Below, piece after piece: positions 1 through 8,865 of a stretch of DNA of 64,000 bases; within the stretch, counting starts at the first letter, position 1, and every line of letters starts with the position of its first letter. A program made the translations under genes and the position numbers. Under the pieces are notes generated by a model. The model searched no databases, was not told where the DNA came from, and saw only the letters and a program-made list of their open reading frames with translations. The DNA comes from Kerstersia gyiorum (GTDB lineage: Bacteria; Pseudomonadota; Gammaproteobacteria; Burkholderiales; Burkholderiaceae_B): contig NZ_SGWZ01000001.1 in NCBI RefSeq assembly GCF_004216755.1, positions 124,001-188,000 of the forward strand. Reading direction: 5' to 3'.

Positions 1-645
1 GACATTACGCTGGTCGATGCCGCGCATCCCTTCAGCGTGAAGTACATCGCCGCCTCGCGCCAGGTGTCGCTGATCCTGCCGCGCCTGGCCATCGAGCGCA
101 ATCTGCGTGCCATCCGCGTGCATTGCGCCCAGCGCGTCCCTGCATCGACTTCAGCGGCAGGCCTGGCACGCCACCTGATTCTGGCCACGCTGCGCCAGAC
201 CAGTTCGGGTCTGAGCCGCACCGAAGGGGAGGCGGCGCTTGATGCCGTCGTGCACCTGCTGCGGCCTGCCATCGGCAATACCGAAAGCCCGCGCCAGGGT
301 GGCAACGACCGGCTGCAACGCGCCCTGGACTTCATCGACGACCATATTGACGCCGAGGAACTCACACCGGAAAGCATCGCGCAATGCATAGGCATTTCCG
401 TGCGCGGCCTGTACCGCCTGTTCGCCACGCAGGGGCTGGTCGTGGCGCAGTACATACGCAACCGACGCCTGGACCTATGCGCTGAAACCCTGCGCAGCAT
501 GAACTGCCCGCAAAAGCTCGCCGCGGTTGGCTATACCTGGGGTTTCTCCGATTCCAGCCATTTTTCCACTGCCTTCAAGGCACGCTTTGGCATCTCGCCG
601 GGCGAATACCGGCGCCAGCATACCGGCAACGTCCTCGCCGACTGA
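1..645 (+). CDS. feaR: AraC-family activator, FeaR-like (5' end outside window)
   Basis: The reading frame is open from base 1 (D-I-T-L-V-D-A-A...), so the N-terminus lies outside the window; the first in-window start, GTG at 37, is probably not the true start. The C-terminal third is a typical AraC double helix-turn-helix (SIAQCIGISVRGLYRLFATQ and GFSDSSHFSTAFKARFGISPGEYRR). The upstream part resembles the ligand-binding region of FeaR-type activators. FeaR in E. coli activates the aromatic amine oxidase tynA and the aldehyde dehydrogenase feaB, and those two genes follow here on the same strand, which supports the name. It could instead be another AraC regulator of the cluster. Confidence 0.8.
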   Translation, partial: DITLVDAAHPFSVKYIAASRQVSLILPRLAIERNLRAIRVHCAQRVPASTSAAGLARHLILATLRQTSSGLSRTEGEAALDAVVHLLRPAIGNTESPRQGGNDRLQRALDFIDDHIDAEELTPESIAQCIGISVRGLYRLFATQGLVVAQYIRNRRLDLCAETLRSMNCPQKLAAVGYTWGFSDSSHFSTAFKARFGISPGEYRRQHTGNVLAD

Positions 646-800
646 TCGCCATCCCCCCCCGACCCGCCGCCCCACGCTGGCAGCCTGACACATAAACTAG
701 GCAGGCACAGCAAATCCCGCACGCGCCATTGTTCCTAATATCAGTCCCATAGCACCGGCCCGAGCCCGTGTGCAGAATAAATTTCATGGAGACAAAGATC

Positions 801-2285
801 ATGGCGCAAGTCGAACTGCTGGCTGCCGTACAGGCATTCCTGGCCCGCCCGCACGGCAGCTTTATCGAAGGCAAGGCCATCGCGGCCAGCCGTACCCTGC
901 CGGTCTACAACCCCGCAAACGGCGAAACCATCGCCACAGCCGGCGACAGCGATGCAGACACCGTGGACCAGGCCGTGCGCAGCGCCCATACCGCCTTGCG
1001 CGATGGCCGCTGGAGCGGCCTGCGTCCGGCAGACCGCGAACGCATCCTGCTGGCCTTCACCGCGCTGGTCGAAGCCCATGCTGAAGAACTGGCGCAGATC
1101 GAAACCATCAACCAGGGCAAATCCATCAACCTGTCGCGTGCGCTGGATACCGGCGCCACGACGGAATTCATGCGCTACATGGCCGGTTGGGCCACCAAAC
1201 TGCATGGCGAATCTCTGGACCTGTCCATCGCCATGCCGCCGGGCACACGCTATACCGGCTACACCCGCCGCGAACCGGTCGGTGTCGTGGCCGGCATCGT
1301 GCCCTGGAACTTCCCCCTGATGATTGCCGCCTGGAAAGTCATGCCCGCGCTGGCCGCAGGTTGCAGCGTCGTCATCAAGCCGTCCCCGGAAACCCCGCTG
1401 TCGGCGCTGCGCCTGGCGGAACTGGCGCTGGAAGCGGGCGTACCGCCGGGCGTCTTCAACGTCGTGACCGGCGCGGGCGCGACCGGCCAGGCGCTGGTGT
1501 CGCATCCGCTCATCGCCAAGGTTTCCTTCACCGGCTCTACCCAGACCGGCAAGCTGGTCGGCCATGCTGCCGTGGAACACATGGCACGCTTCACGCTGGA
1601 ACTGGGCGGCAAGAACCCCATGATGGTGTTCGGCGATGCCGACATCGGCAAGGCCGTGCAAGGCGTCATGCTGGGTGGCCTGCTGAACCAGGGCCAGGTC
1701 TGCGCTGCCGCCTCGCGCATCTATGTGCACAAATCGCGCCATGATGAATTCGTCAACGCACTGTCGGCCGCCGTGTCCACCCTCACCCTGGGGCCCGGCC
1801 TGGACCCCGGCGCGCAAGTCAACCCGGTGGTATCGCGCCGCCAGCAGCAAGCCATCGAAGGCTATATCGAATCCGCCCGTCAGGAAGGCGCCAAGCTGGC
1901 CGCTGGCGGCAAACCGGTGGAAGCGCCTGGCTTCTTCGTGCAGCCCACCATCCTGTCCGGCGTGTCGCAGGACATGAAGGTCGCCCGCGAGGAAATCTTC
2001 GGCCCGGTGCTGTCCGTCCTGACCTTCGACACCGATGAAGAAGCCGTGCAACTGGCCAACGACAGCCACTACGGCCTGGGCGCCAGCCTCTGGACCAGCG
2101 ACATCAGCCGCGCCATGAACCTGATCCCGCGCATCGAGGCCGGTACGGTCTGGGTCAATACCCACGTGCTGCTGGATCCGAGCATGCCCTTCGGCGGCTA
2201 CAAGCAATCCGGCATCGGCCGCGAATTCGGACGCCATGCCGTTGAAGGCTGCACCGAAATCAAGTCCGTCTGCATCGCGCACTGA
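801..2285 (+). CDS. feaB: Phenylacetaldehyde dehydrogenase-like NAD-dependent aldehyde dehydrogenase
   Basis: This is a 494-residue enzyme of the aldehyde dehydrogenase superfamily that should oxidise the aryl-acetaldehyde made by the downstream amine oxidase to the acid. The catalytic cysteine is C301 (GQVCAA) and the general-base glutamate is E267 (LELGGK), the normal spacing for the family; the cofactor region PWNFPL and the FGGYKQSGIGREFG end motif are intact. The ATG at 801 is chosen because GGAGA at 788-792 lies nine bases upstream; in-frame starts at 768 (GTG) and 786 (ATG) would extend it. The feaR-feaB-tynA order supports a role in phenylethylamine or tyramine breakdown. The exact aldehyde is inferred. 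Confidence 0.87.
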   Translation: MAQVELLAAVQAFLARPHGSFIEGKAIAASRTLPVYNPANGETIATAGDSDADTVDQAVRSAHTALRDGRWSGLRPADRERILLAFTALVEAHAEELAQIETINQGKSINLSRALDTGATTEFMRYMAGWATKLHGESLDLSIAMPPGTRYTGYTRREPVGVVAGIVPWNFPLMIAAWKVMPALAAGCSVVIKPSPETPLSALRLAELALEAGVPPGVFNVVTGAGATGQALVSHPLIAKVSFTGSTQTGKLVGHAAVEHMARFTLELGGKNPMMVFGDADIGKAVQGVMLGGLLNQGQVCAAASRIYVHKSRHDEFVNALSAAVSTLTLGPGLDPGAQVNPVVSRRQQQAIEGYIESARQEGAKLAAGGKPVEAPGFFVQPTILSGVSQDMKVAREEIFGPVLSVLTFDTDEEAVQLANDSHYGLGASLWTSDISRAMNLIPRIEAGTVWVNTHVLLDPSMPFGGYKQSGIGREFGRHAVEGCTEIKSVCIAH

Positions 2286-2335
2286 AGCCGTCTCACAGTG
2301 CTGCCGTCTCCCGCCATGACCGGGATGCAGCAGCA

Positions 2336-2375
2336 CCGTCCTGGCGGCGTCCGGGGTTCCCGGGCGCCAGGACGG
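2336..2375. other. Strong hairpin between feaB and tynA
   Basis: CCGTCCTGGCG (2336-2346) pairs perfectly with CGCCAGGACGG (2365-2375), with a further CCGGG/CCCGG pairing inside the loop. No T-run follows, so it may be a Rho-independent stem of weak type or an mRNA-stabilising element between feaB and tynA. Confidence 0.4.
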
Positions 2376-2481
2376 CGAAATGCCCGCCGCAGAGCCGGTG
2401 TTCGCCGCAGCCTTGCCCGCTGGCCCCGCCCGGGGCCGGTACGCTGTTGATTCATAAAAAGAGAAAACGAGAGGAACGACC

Positions 2482-4806
2482 ATGACTACAACGAACAAGC
2501 CGCCGCGGCAGGCCTCCACTTTTCGGCGCAGCGTGCTGGCGCTGGCACTGAGTTCCGCCGCGCTGCTGGCGCCCGCCGGCCAGGCGCTGGCCCACGGCGC
2601 ACCGGCCAAGATGGTGCCGCTGGAGCAAACGCTCAAGGATTTCGGCGCCACCGTGCGCTGGGACAACTATGCCGGTGTCTACGACATCCAGCGCAACAGC
2701 ACCATGGTGCGCGCCAAGCCCGGTTCACACACCATCCTCGTCAACGGCACGCCGCTGGAACTGAGCGTCCCCGTGACGATCAAGAATGGCCAGGCCATGG
2801 TCTCCGAAGAATTCATCAATGACGTTTTCCAGTCCGGCCTGGACAAAACGTTCATCATCGAGGAAACGCCCAGCCCGCTCAATCCGCTGACCGCCGATGA
2901 AATCAACACGGCCGTGGAAGTGCTCAAGGCCAGCGGCCACCTCAAGCCCGGCATGCGCTTTACCGAGATCACGCTGAAAACGCCACCCAAGGATCAGGTC
3001 TGGGATTTCGTACTGGAAGGCAAGCCCGTCAGCTACAACCGCCATGCGGCCTTCACCATCCTCGATGGCAAGACACTGTATGAAGGCACGGTGGATTACG
3101 TGCTGAAGGAAGTGCACGGCTGGAAGGAAGTCGAAGGTGCGCACGGCATGGTGCTGCTGGACGATTTTGCAACCGTGCAGAAGGCCATCGAGAACAGCCC
3201 CGAATACGCGGCAGCGCTGGCCAAGCGCGGCATCAACGACGTTTCCAAGGCCATTGCCACGCCGCTGACGGTGGGTTACTTCGATGGCAAGGACCAGCTC
3301 AAGCAGGAAGACCGCCTGCTGAAGGTCGTCAGCTACCTGGACGTCGGCGACGGCAACTACTGGGCCCACCCCATCGAGAACCTGGTAGCCGTGGTCGACC
3401 TGGAAAAGAAGGCCGTGATCAAGCTGGAAGACGAAGGCGTCATTCCCATCCCCATGACGGCCCGTTCCTATGACGGCCGCGACCGTACCAACCGCCCGCC
3501 CGTCAAACCGCTGGAAATCCTGGAACCCGAAGGCAAGAACTACTCCATCGCGGGCAATACGCTGCGCTGGCAGAACTGGGAATTCCACTTCCGCCTGGAT
3601 TCGCGCGTCGGCCTGATGCTCTCCACCGTGACCTACAACGATAAGGGCACCAAGCGCAAAGTGATGTATGAAGGTTCTCTGGGCGGCATGATCGTGCCCT
3701 ACGGCGACCCGGACGTGGGCTGGTACTTCAAGGCCTACCTGGATTCCGGCGAGTACGGCATGGGCACGCTGACCTCGCCCATCGAACGCGGCAAGGACGT
3801 GCCACAGAACGCCGTGCTCCTCGACGCCACGCTGGCCGACTACACCGGCGAACCAACCGTCGTCCCCAACGCCATTGCCGTGTTCGAACGCTATGCGGGC
3901 CCGGAATACAAGCACCAGGAAATGGGCCAGCCCAACGTCAGCACCGAGCGCCGCGAACTGGTAGTGCGCTGGATCAGCACCGTCGGCAACTACGACTACA
4001 TCTTCGACTGGGTGTTCTCGCAGAACGGCACCATCGGCATCAACGCCGGCGCCACCGGCATCGAGGCCGTCAAGGGCGTGCAGGCACGCACCATGCAGGA
4101 CCCGACCGCCAAGGAAGATACCCGCTATGGCACGCTGATCGACCACAACATCGTCGGCACCACGCACCAGCACATCTACAACTTCCGCCTCGACATGGAT
4201 GTGGACGGCGAAAACAATACGCTGACCGAAATCGACCCGGTCGTCGCCCCCAATACCCGTGGCGGCCCGCGCACCAGCACGATGCAGACCGAAACCCGCA
4301 CCGTCACCAGCGAGCAGCAGGCTGCGCAGAAGTTCGACCCCGGCACGATCCGCCTGCTGAGCAACACCAACAAGCTCAACCGCATGGGCAATCCGGTTTC
4401 CTACCAGCTCATCCCCTATGCCGGCGGCACCCACCCGGTGGCCAAGGGCGCGAACTTCGGCGCCGACGAATGGATCTACAACCGCCTGCACTTCATGGAC
4501 AAGCAACTGTGGGTCACCAAGTACAAGCCCGAGGAATTCTTCCCCGAAGGCAAGTACCCCAACCGCTCCGACAAGGACACCGGCCTGGGCCAGTTCACCG
4601 CAGATGACGAGAACATCGTCAATACCGACAACGTCGTATGGCTGACAACCGGCACCACGCACGTCGCACGCGCCGAGGAATGGCCCATCATGCCGACCGA
4701 GTGGGTCAACGTGCTGCTCAAGCCTTGGAACTTCTTCGATGAAACCCCGACGCTGGACCTGCTGGCACCGGCCCCCGCAAAGGAAGACAAGCCACACCGC
4801 CATTGA
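2482..4806 (+). CDS. tynA: Periplasmic copper-containing primary amine oxidase
   Basis: This is a 774-residue topaquinone amine oxidase that converts primary amines such as phenylethylamine or tyramine to aldehyde, ammonia and hydrogen peroxide. A signal peptide spans about residues 1-37 (ALALSSAALLAPAGQALA), giving a periplasmic location. The N-terminal domain specific to TynA-type enzymes follows (about 40-125). The cofactor tyrosine is Y504 in the N-Y-D-Y motif (503-506), the likely catalytic base is D421 (YLDSGEYGMG), and the copper ligands are H562, H564 and H727. The length is close to that of E. coli TynA. The ATG at 2482 has GAGAGGA just upstream. The aldehyde dehydrogenase upstream would consume its product. 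Confidence 0.93.
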   Translation: MTTTNKPPRQASTFRRSVLALALSSAALLAPAGQALAHGAPAKMVPLEQTLKDFGATVRWDNYAGVYDIQRNSTMVRAKPGSHTILVNGTPLELSVPVTIKNGQAMVSEEFINDVFQSGLDKTFIIEETPSPLNPLTADEINTAVEVLKASGHLKPGMRFTEITLKTPPKDQVWDFVLEGKPVSYNRHAAFTILDGKTLYEGTVDYVLKEVHGWKEVEGAHGMVLLDDFATVQKAIENSPEYAAALAKRGINDVSKAIATPLTVGYFDGKDQLKQEDRLLKVVSYLDVGDGNYWAHPIENLVAVVDLEKKAVIKLEDEGVIPIPMTARSYDGRDRTNRPPVKPLEILEPEGKNYSIAGNTLRWQNWEFHFRLDSRVGLMLSTVTYNDKGTKRKVMYEGSLGGMIVPYGDPDVGWYFKAYLDSGEYGMGTLTSPIERGKDVPQNAVLLDATLADYTGEPTVVPNAIAVFERYAGPEYKHQEMGQPNVSTERRELVVRWISTVGNYDYIFDWVFSQNGTIGINAGATGIEAVKGVQARTMQDPTAKEDTRYGTLIDHNIVGTTHQHIYNFRLDMDVDGENNTLTEIDPVVAPNTRGGPRTSTMQTETRTVTSEQQAAQKFDPGTIRLLSNTNKLNRMGNPVSYQLIPYAGGTHPVAKGANFGADEWIYNRLHFMDKQLWVTKYKPEEFFPEGKYPNRSDKDTGLGQFTADDENIVNTDNVVWLTTGTTHVARAEEWPIMPTEWVNVLLKPWNFFDETPTLDLLAPAPAKEDKPHRH

Positions 4807-4914
4807 GGCACACCGCCCTATCGCCCGTCGCGTGCGTGACACGTAACGGGCTCCCTCATCCCCCTCCAGGGATATCTCCGTGAACTTGGCCCCCGCAGCT
4901 GGATTCTCCGGCCC

Positions 4915-4965
4915 AGGGGGCATTTTTTTGCCGCCGGGCCGCCCCAAGAAAAAACGCCCCCGCTG
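4915..4965 (-). repeat. Dispersed intergenic repeat with terminator-like ends (copy A)
   Basis: On the minus strand this stretch contains CTTGGGGCGGCCCGGCG followed by CAAAAAAA, flanked by G-rich/T-rich runs (GGGGGCG-TTTTTT). The same core occurs on the plus strand at 52179-52201. It lies between the convergent tynA and araC genes, where a bidirectional terminator is expected. Confidence 0.6.
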
Positions 4966-5004
4966 AACTGAGTCCCAGAACAACGCCACCACGATATGGC
5001 ACGC

Positions 5005-5892
5005 TCACGCGGCACGCAGCATCTCGCGGAAACGTGCCGGTGCCACGCCGAAGGTCTGCCTGAACGCCAGGGTAAAGGCGCTCTGGCTTTCATAGCCCAC
5101 CTGGAGCGCCACCTGCAGGATGGGCATCTCCTGCAACAGGGCGTCCAGTGCCGCCAGCATGCGCGCCTGCTGACGCCAGCGCCCAAAGCCCAGGCCGGCG
5201 CTCTTGAGAAAATGGCGCTGAAAAGTCTTGCTGCTCATGGCCAGCACCTGCGCCCAATCCCCGGCATCACGGCCATCGGAGGGGTCCGCCAGCACGGCTT
5301 CGCAGACCGCCGCCATGCGCGCGTCTTCCGGCCATGGCAGGTGGAATGGCAACTCCCGCTGGCCGCGCAATTCTTCCAACAGCAACTCCGCCAGCAGGCG
5401 GCCCCGCCGCTGTGCACAGAGATCCCGTCCCAGCAAGGCCGCCTGCGCGATCAACTCACGCAACAACGGCGACACATGCAGCACGCCATCCTGCTCCGGC
5501 AGGCCATGCGCCGCCTCTGCCGGCACGAAGACGCTGCGCACCTTGGCCTGGCCCTGCATGGACAGCCGATGACGAATACCTGGCCGCAACCATACCGCCG
5601 TTGTCGGCGGCACGATCCAGCGGCCCGTGACCGCCTGCACCACCATCACGCCCTGCACCGCATACAACAACTGGCAACACTCGTGTGCGTGCCAGGAGGT
5701 GGCATACCCAGCCGGGTAATCCATCGCCACGCCAGTCATCAAGACCGCACCGGGCCCGAGCTGCGCCCGCCCCGCCTCCAGGCAGGGGTCCGGCTGAGGC
5801 TCGCTGAAAGTCAGGCCGGCAGCGCTTGCCCGCAGCGCGCCTGTCAGCCTGGAAAGGGGTTCAGCAGGCAGTGATGCATTGTCCTTTTTCAT
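5005..5892 (-). CDS. AraC-family regulator with N-terminal cupin-like domain
   Basis: This 295-residue protein has a cupin-like N-terminal half with a metal-site type histidine motif (SWHAHECCQLLY) and a C-terminal AraC double helix-turn-helix ending VGYESQSAFTLAFRQTFG. This layout is that of the NimR/YdfF-like AraC subgroup, which often controls an adjacent efflux gene, but no exporter is next to it. The start at 5892 (ATG AAA AAG) is preferred over TTG at 5952, as it lies just before the conserved region; the ribosome site is weak. It is divergent from the leuA leader region and convergent with tynA. The target is unknown. Confidence 0.75.
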   Translation of the reverse strand: MKKDNASLPAEPLSRLTGALRASAAGLTFSEPQPDPCLEAGRAQLGPGAVLMTGVAMDYPAGYATSWHAHECCQLLYAVQGVMVVQAVTGRWIVPPTTAVWLRPGIRHRLSMQGQAKVRSVFVPAEAAHGLPEQDGVLHVSPLLRELIAQAALLGRDLCAQRRGRLLAELLLEELRGQRELPFHLPWPEDARMAAVCEAVLADPSDGRDAGDWAQVLAMSSKTFQRHFLKSAGLGFGRWRQQARMLAALDALLQEMPILQVALQVGYESQSAFTLAFRQTFGVAPARFREMLRAA

Positions 5893-5899
5893 ATATGAA
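5888..5899. promoter_or_regulatory. Palindrome TTCATATATGAA over the araC start codon
   Basis: A perfect 12-base palindrome covers the start codon of the AraC gene. It could be an autoregulatory operator, but a palindrome this short and AT-rich can occur by chance. Confidence 0.3.
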
Positions 5900-6003
5900 T
5901 TGTCTTTTTGGATAAAGAAAGACAGCCTGACCGAGCATACACTGTCCTGCAATGAGCTGCTATGCCCTGGCGCACCGGCAGCATCGCCATCAACGGAAAA
6001 ACC

Positions 6004-6105
6004 ATGTCTGGCTTTATGTCGCTACCCCTGCCGCTGCTAGCCCTGACCCTGCGTCGGGGTCTGAGCACGCCTGCGTGCGCCCAGACCTGCACTGATTCCC
6101 CCTGA
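6004..6105 (+). CDS. leuL: Leucine-rich leader peptide of leuA (copy 1)
   Basis: A 33-codon ORF ends 72 bases before leuA. It encodes M-S-G-F-M-S-L-P-L-P-L-L-A-L-T-L-R-R-G-L and so on: seven leucines in 33 residues, six of them within positions 7-16. Two of the leucine codons are CTA, a codon otherwise rare in this GC-rich DNA. Tandem leucine codons, with rare CTA, are the hallmark of ribosome-mediated attenuation of leucine genes. GGA lies about ten bases before the ATG. A second such leader precedes the other leuA at 28639. The peptide is too short for ordinary gene callers. Confidence 0.75.
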   Translation: MSGFMSLPLPLLALTLRRGLSTPACAQTCTDSP

Positions 6106-6150
6106 CCCCGACCGCGCCGCAACTTGGCCCAGCCAAGCAAGGGGAATCAG
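6045..6150 (+). promoter_or_regulatory. Candidate leuA attenuator with alternative stems
   Basis: Several complementary segments lie in and after the leader peptide: GACCC (6045-6049) with GGGTC (6057-6061); CGGGGTC (6055-6061) with GACCCCG (6104-6110); CTGATTCCCC (6092-6101) with GGGGAATCAG (6141-6150); and a local hairpin CTTGGC/GCCAAG (6123-6137). The first two pairings share a segment and exclude each other, as attenuators require. The last long stem has no U-tract after it and ends 16 bases before the leuA Shine-Dalgarno, so control may act on termination by other means or on translation. Confidence 0.55.
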
Positions 6151-6177
6151 TCCAGCCAGAATTTCCGGAGACTCCTC

Positions 6178-7857
6178 ATGCTGCAGCACCCTCATACCAA
6201 GTACCAGGCTTTCCCCCCGATCAACCTGCCCAACCGGCAGTGGCCATCGCGTGTCATCACGCAAGCGCCCGTCTGGCTCTCCACGGATCTGCGCGACGGC
6301 AACCAGGCGCTGTTCGAACCCATGAACCGGCAGCGCAAGCTGCGCCTGTTCCAGGAGCTGGTGCGCCTGGGCTTCAAGGAAATCGAAGTCGGCTTCCCGG
6401 CTGCCTCGCAAACCGACTACGACATCGTGCGCAGCCTCATCGACGAGCAGCAGATTCCCGCCGATGTCACCCCCATGGTCATGACGCAACTGCGCGAAGA
6501 CCTGATCCGCCGCACCGTGGAAAGCGTACGCGGCGCGCCGCGCGTGATCGTGCATTTCTACAACGCCATCGCCCCGGCATGGCGCGAGCTGGTGTTCGGC
6601 TTGAGCGTGCCCGAAATCATCGCCATGGTGGAAAAGCACATCGCGCTCTTGAAGAGCCTGACTGCTCAGCATCCGGAAACCGAATGGGTGTTGCAGTACT
6701 CTCCGGAAACTTTCTGCATGGCTGAGCTGGACGTATCGCTGGCCGTCTGCAACGCCGCCATTGCTGCCTGGGACGCGGGCCGCGACCGGCCCATGATCAT
6801 CAACCTGCCCACCACCGTGGAAGTCTCCACACCCAATGTCTTTGCCGACCAGATCGAATGGATGGACCGACGCCTGCACCGGCGCGAACACATCGTGCTG
6901 TCGGTGCACCCGCACAATGACCGCGGCACCGGCGTGGCCTGCGCAGAACAGGCGCTGCTGGCGGGCGCCCAGCGCGTGGAAGGCTGCCTGTTCGGCAATG
7001 GCGAACGCAGCGGCAACGTGGATATCGTCACGCTGGCGCTCAACCTCTACACACAGGGCGTCCACCCCGGCCTGGATTTCTCCGATATCGCCGCCGTCGC
7101 CCGCGTCGCGGAGGAATGCACGTCGCTGCCCATCCATCCACGCCATCCCTATGCCGGCGACCTCGTGTTCACCGCCTTCTCGGGGTCGCACCAGGATGCC
7201 ATCGCCAAAGGCTTTGCGGCCCAGCAGCCTGACAGCATCTGGCGCGTGCCCTACCTGCCGATAGACCCCAAGGACCTGGGCCGTACCTACGACAGCATCG
7301 TGCGCGTCAACAGCCAGTCCGGCAAGGGCGGCATTGCCTACCTGCTGGAACGCGACCATGGCATTTCCATGCCCCGCCGCATGCAGGTGGAATTCAGCGC
7401 CATCGTGCAACGCCATGCCGATAGCAGCGAAACGGAGATCAGCAGCGAAGCGATCTGGGACCTGTTCCGCCAGACCTATCTCATGCCGTGGCAGCCTGGC
7501 CGCCACCGCTACCAGTCACATTCCCTGGTCGATGTCGCCGAGGGTCATCAGATCCGGTTGCGCCTGGTGCCGCCCGGCGACGATACCCAGGCCAATGAAA
7601 TCATCGGCCAGGGCAACGGCCCCATCGCTGCGGCCGTCAACGCGCTGAACGCCGGACTGCGCGTCGACGCCTACGAACAGCGCAGCCTGGGCTCAGGTGC
7701 CCAGGCGCAATCGGTCGCGATCATCGAAATGGCGCATCCCGCAGTGACTGGCAGCCGCTTCGGGGTCGGCATCCATGAAAACATTGCCACGGCCTGCGTT
7801 CTCGCCGTCATCAGCGCCTACAACCGGCTGGCACAGGAACAGCCGGCCGCAATCTGA
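6178..7857 (+). CDS. leuA: 2-isopropylmalate synthase (copy 1)
   Basis: This 559-residue enzyme condenses acetyl-CoA with 2-oxoisovalerate, the first committed step to leucine. The long-form LeuA type is indicated by length and by the HMGL-like catalytic domain with STDLRDGNQAL near residue 37 and the metal-binding H-x-H motif SVHPHNDRGTG. The C-terminal domain (about 420-559) is the allosteric leucine-binding region. The ATG at 6178 follows CCGGAG at 6165-6170. A second, similar LeuA is encoded at 28936. Both have leucine-rich leaders, so leucine supply should control both. This copy diverges from the other (for example LYTQGVHPGLDFSDIAAVARVA against LYSQGVHPGLDFSDIDEVRR), and may be the accessory copy. 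Confidence 0.9.
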   Translation: MLQHPHTKYQAFPPINLPNRQWPSRVITQAPVWLSTDLRDGNQALFEPMNRQRKLRLFQELVRLGFKEIEVGFPAASQTDYDIVRSLIDEQQIPADVTPMVMTQLREDLIRRTVESVRGAPRVIVHFYNAIAPAWRELVFGLSVPEIIAMVEKHIALLKSLTAQHPETEWVLQYSPETFCMAELDVSLAVCNAAIAAWDAGRDRPMIINLPTTVEVSTPNVFADQIEWMDRRLHRREHIVLSVHPHNDRGTGVACAEQALLAGAQRVEGCLFGNGERSGNVDIVTLALNLYTQGVHPGLDFSDIAAVARVAEECTSLPIHPRHPYAGDLVFTAFSGSHQDAIAKGFAAQQPDSIWRVPYLPIDPKDLGRTYDSIVRVNSQSGKGGIAYLLERDHGISMPRRMQVEFSAIVQRHADSSETEISSEAIWDLFRQTYLMPWQPGRHRYQSHSLVDVAEGHQIRLRLVPPGDDTQANEIIGQGNGPIAAAVNALNAGLRVDAYEQRSLGSGAQAQSVAIIEMAHPAVTGSRFGVGIHENIATACVLAVISAYNRLAQEQPAAI

Positions 7858-7880
7858 AGCGCCTTGCCCACCGCTCTGCA

Positions 7881-8810
7881 CTACAGCAGGGTAGTGGCAA
7901 ACTGCCGGAACCGGCTGCCTTCCGGGCTATCGCGCAGGAAGTTGCGCAATTCGGCCTGGAAGGCCTGCAAGGCCAGCGGCTGGTAGCGCTCCACATTGCG
8001 CACCGCCGATACGACTTCTTCCACCCAGTGTCCATTGAGCGTCAAGGGCACCACATCCTTGTGGTGCCACTGGCTGACCGCGCTGGACGACACCACTGCC
8101 ACCCCCATGCCGGAACGCGCCAGCGCCCAGAGCGTCTGCGTGCTTGCACTCTCGGTAATGCGGTTCAGGCGCAGACCGGCATCCTCGCAGGCCTGGTCGA
8201 ACATACTGCGCGTCATGAAGCCGCGCCGCAAAGACAGGATGGGGCCATCGCCCAGCTGCGTCAGATCCAGTTCTTGCGCTCCTTCTGCTGCGTGCCCAGG
8301 CGGCAGGACGGCGTACAACCTGGCCTTGAACAGGTCCAGGCGCTCGAATTTCTGCTCGTGCGGCGCCCAGGCGATGGCGGCATGCACCGTGCCACTTTCC
8401 ACATAATCCAGCAGACGTTCATTGGGCCCTTCAACCAGGTGGATTTCTATACCGCTGTGATTACGGCGCAGCGCGCGCAGCACGGGCGCCAGCAGCGCCT
8501 CGATGGTCTGCGGCGTCGCCCCCAGGCTGAGATAACCTGCCTCGCCATTGTGCAGGCGGTGAATGCGGTCGGACAGCCCATTGGCTTGCTGCAACAGCTG
8601 GCTCATCTTCGGTAGCAGGTCCTCTCCTTCGGCCGTCAGCGCCAGGCGCTTGCCGATGCGCTCGAACAGCCGCACACCCAGGTCTTCTTCCAACCCCTGG
8701 ATCTGGCGTGACAAGGCCGACTGGCTGATATGCATGGCCGTCGCCGCACGCGACACGCTCAGGCGTTCCGCCACGGCGATGAACAACTGCACGGTACGCA
8801 AATTCAACAT
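7881..8810 (-). CDS. LysR-family regulator of the adjacent TTT operon
   Basis: This is a 309-residue LysR-type regulator. The winged helix-turn-helix is at about residues 3-62 (SRAATAMHISQSALSRQIQGLEE is the recognition region) and a periplasmic-binding-protein-like effector domain fills the rest. ATG at 8810 is preferred because AAGGGG precedes it and homologues start just before the helix-turn-helix. The gene is divergent from the tctC gene, and a perfect T-N11-A palindrome lies between them, so it very probably controls both itself and the tctC-tctB-tctA-pxpA-dpaL operon. The inducer would be the substrate of that operon. Confidence 0.85.
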   Translation of the reverse strand: MLNLRTVQLFIAVAERLSVSRAATAMHISQSALSRQIQGLEEDLGVRLFERIGKRLALTAEGEDLLPKMSQLLQQANGLSDRIHRLHNGEAGYLSLGATPQTIEALLAPVLRALRRNHSGIEIHLVEGPNERLLDYVESGTVHAAIAWAPHEQKFERLDLFKARLYAVLPPGHAAEGAQELDLTQLGDGPILSLRRGFMTRSMFDQACEDAGLRLNRITESASTQTLWALARSGMGVAVVSSSAVSQWHHKDVVPLTLNGHWVEEVVSAVRNVERYQPLALQAFQAELRNFLRDSPEGSRFRQFATTLL

Positions 8811-8826
8811 GGCGCCAGCCCCTTGC

Positions 8827-8845
8827 TTATGCACGAAATGCATAA
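8827..8845. promoter_or_regulatory. LysR-type operator TTATGCA-N5-TGCATAA
   Basis: A perfect inverted repeat with seven-base arms and a five-base spacer contains the T-N11-A core of LysR binding sites. It lies between the divergent lysR (start 8810) and tctC genes, about 20 bases upstream of the predicted -35 box of the operon. Confidence 0.7.
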
Positions 8846-8865
8846 ATTAACACGTTGAATTTGCA

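Noticed and set aside
741..2666. 641-residue minus-strand ORF opposite feaB and tynA
   Set aside because: It is a long open frame caused by high GC on the strand opposite two well-supported genes and shows no family motif.
2725..4992. 755-residue minus-strand ORF opposite tynA
   Set aside because: Its low-complexity Val/Gly/Asp/His composition is typical of a GC shadow, and tynA in the other frame has a full set of catalytic residues.
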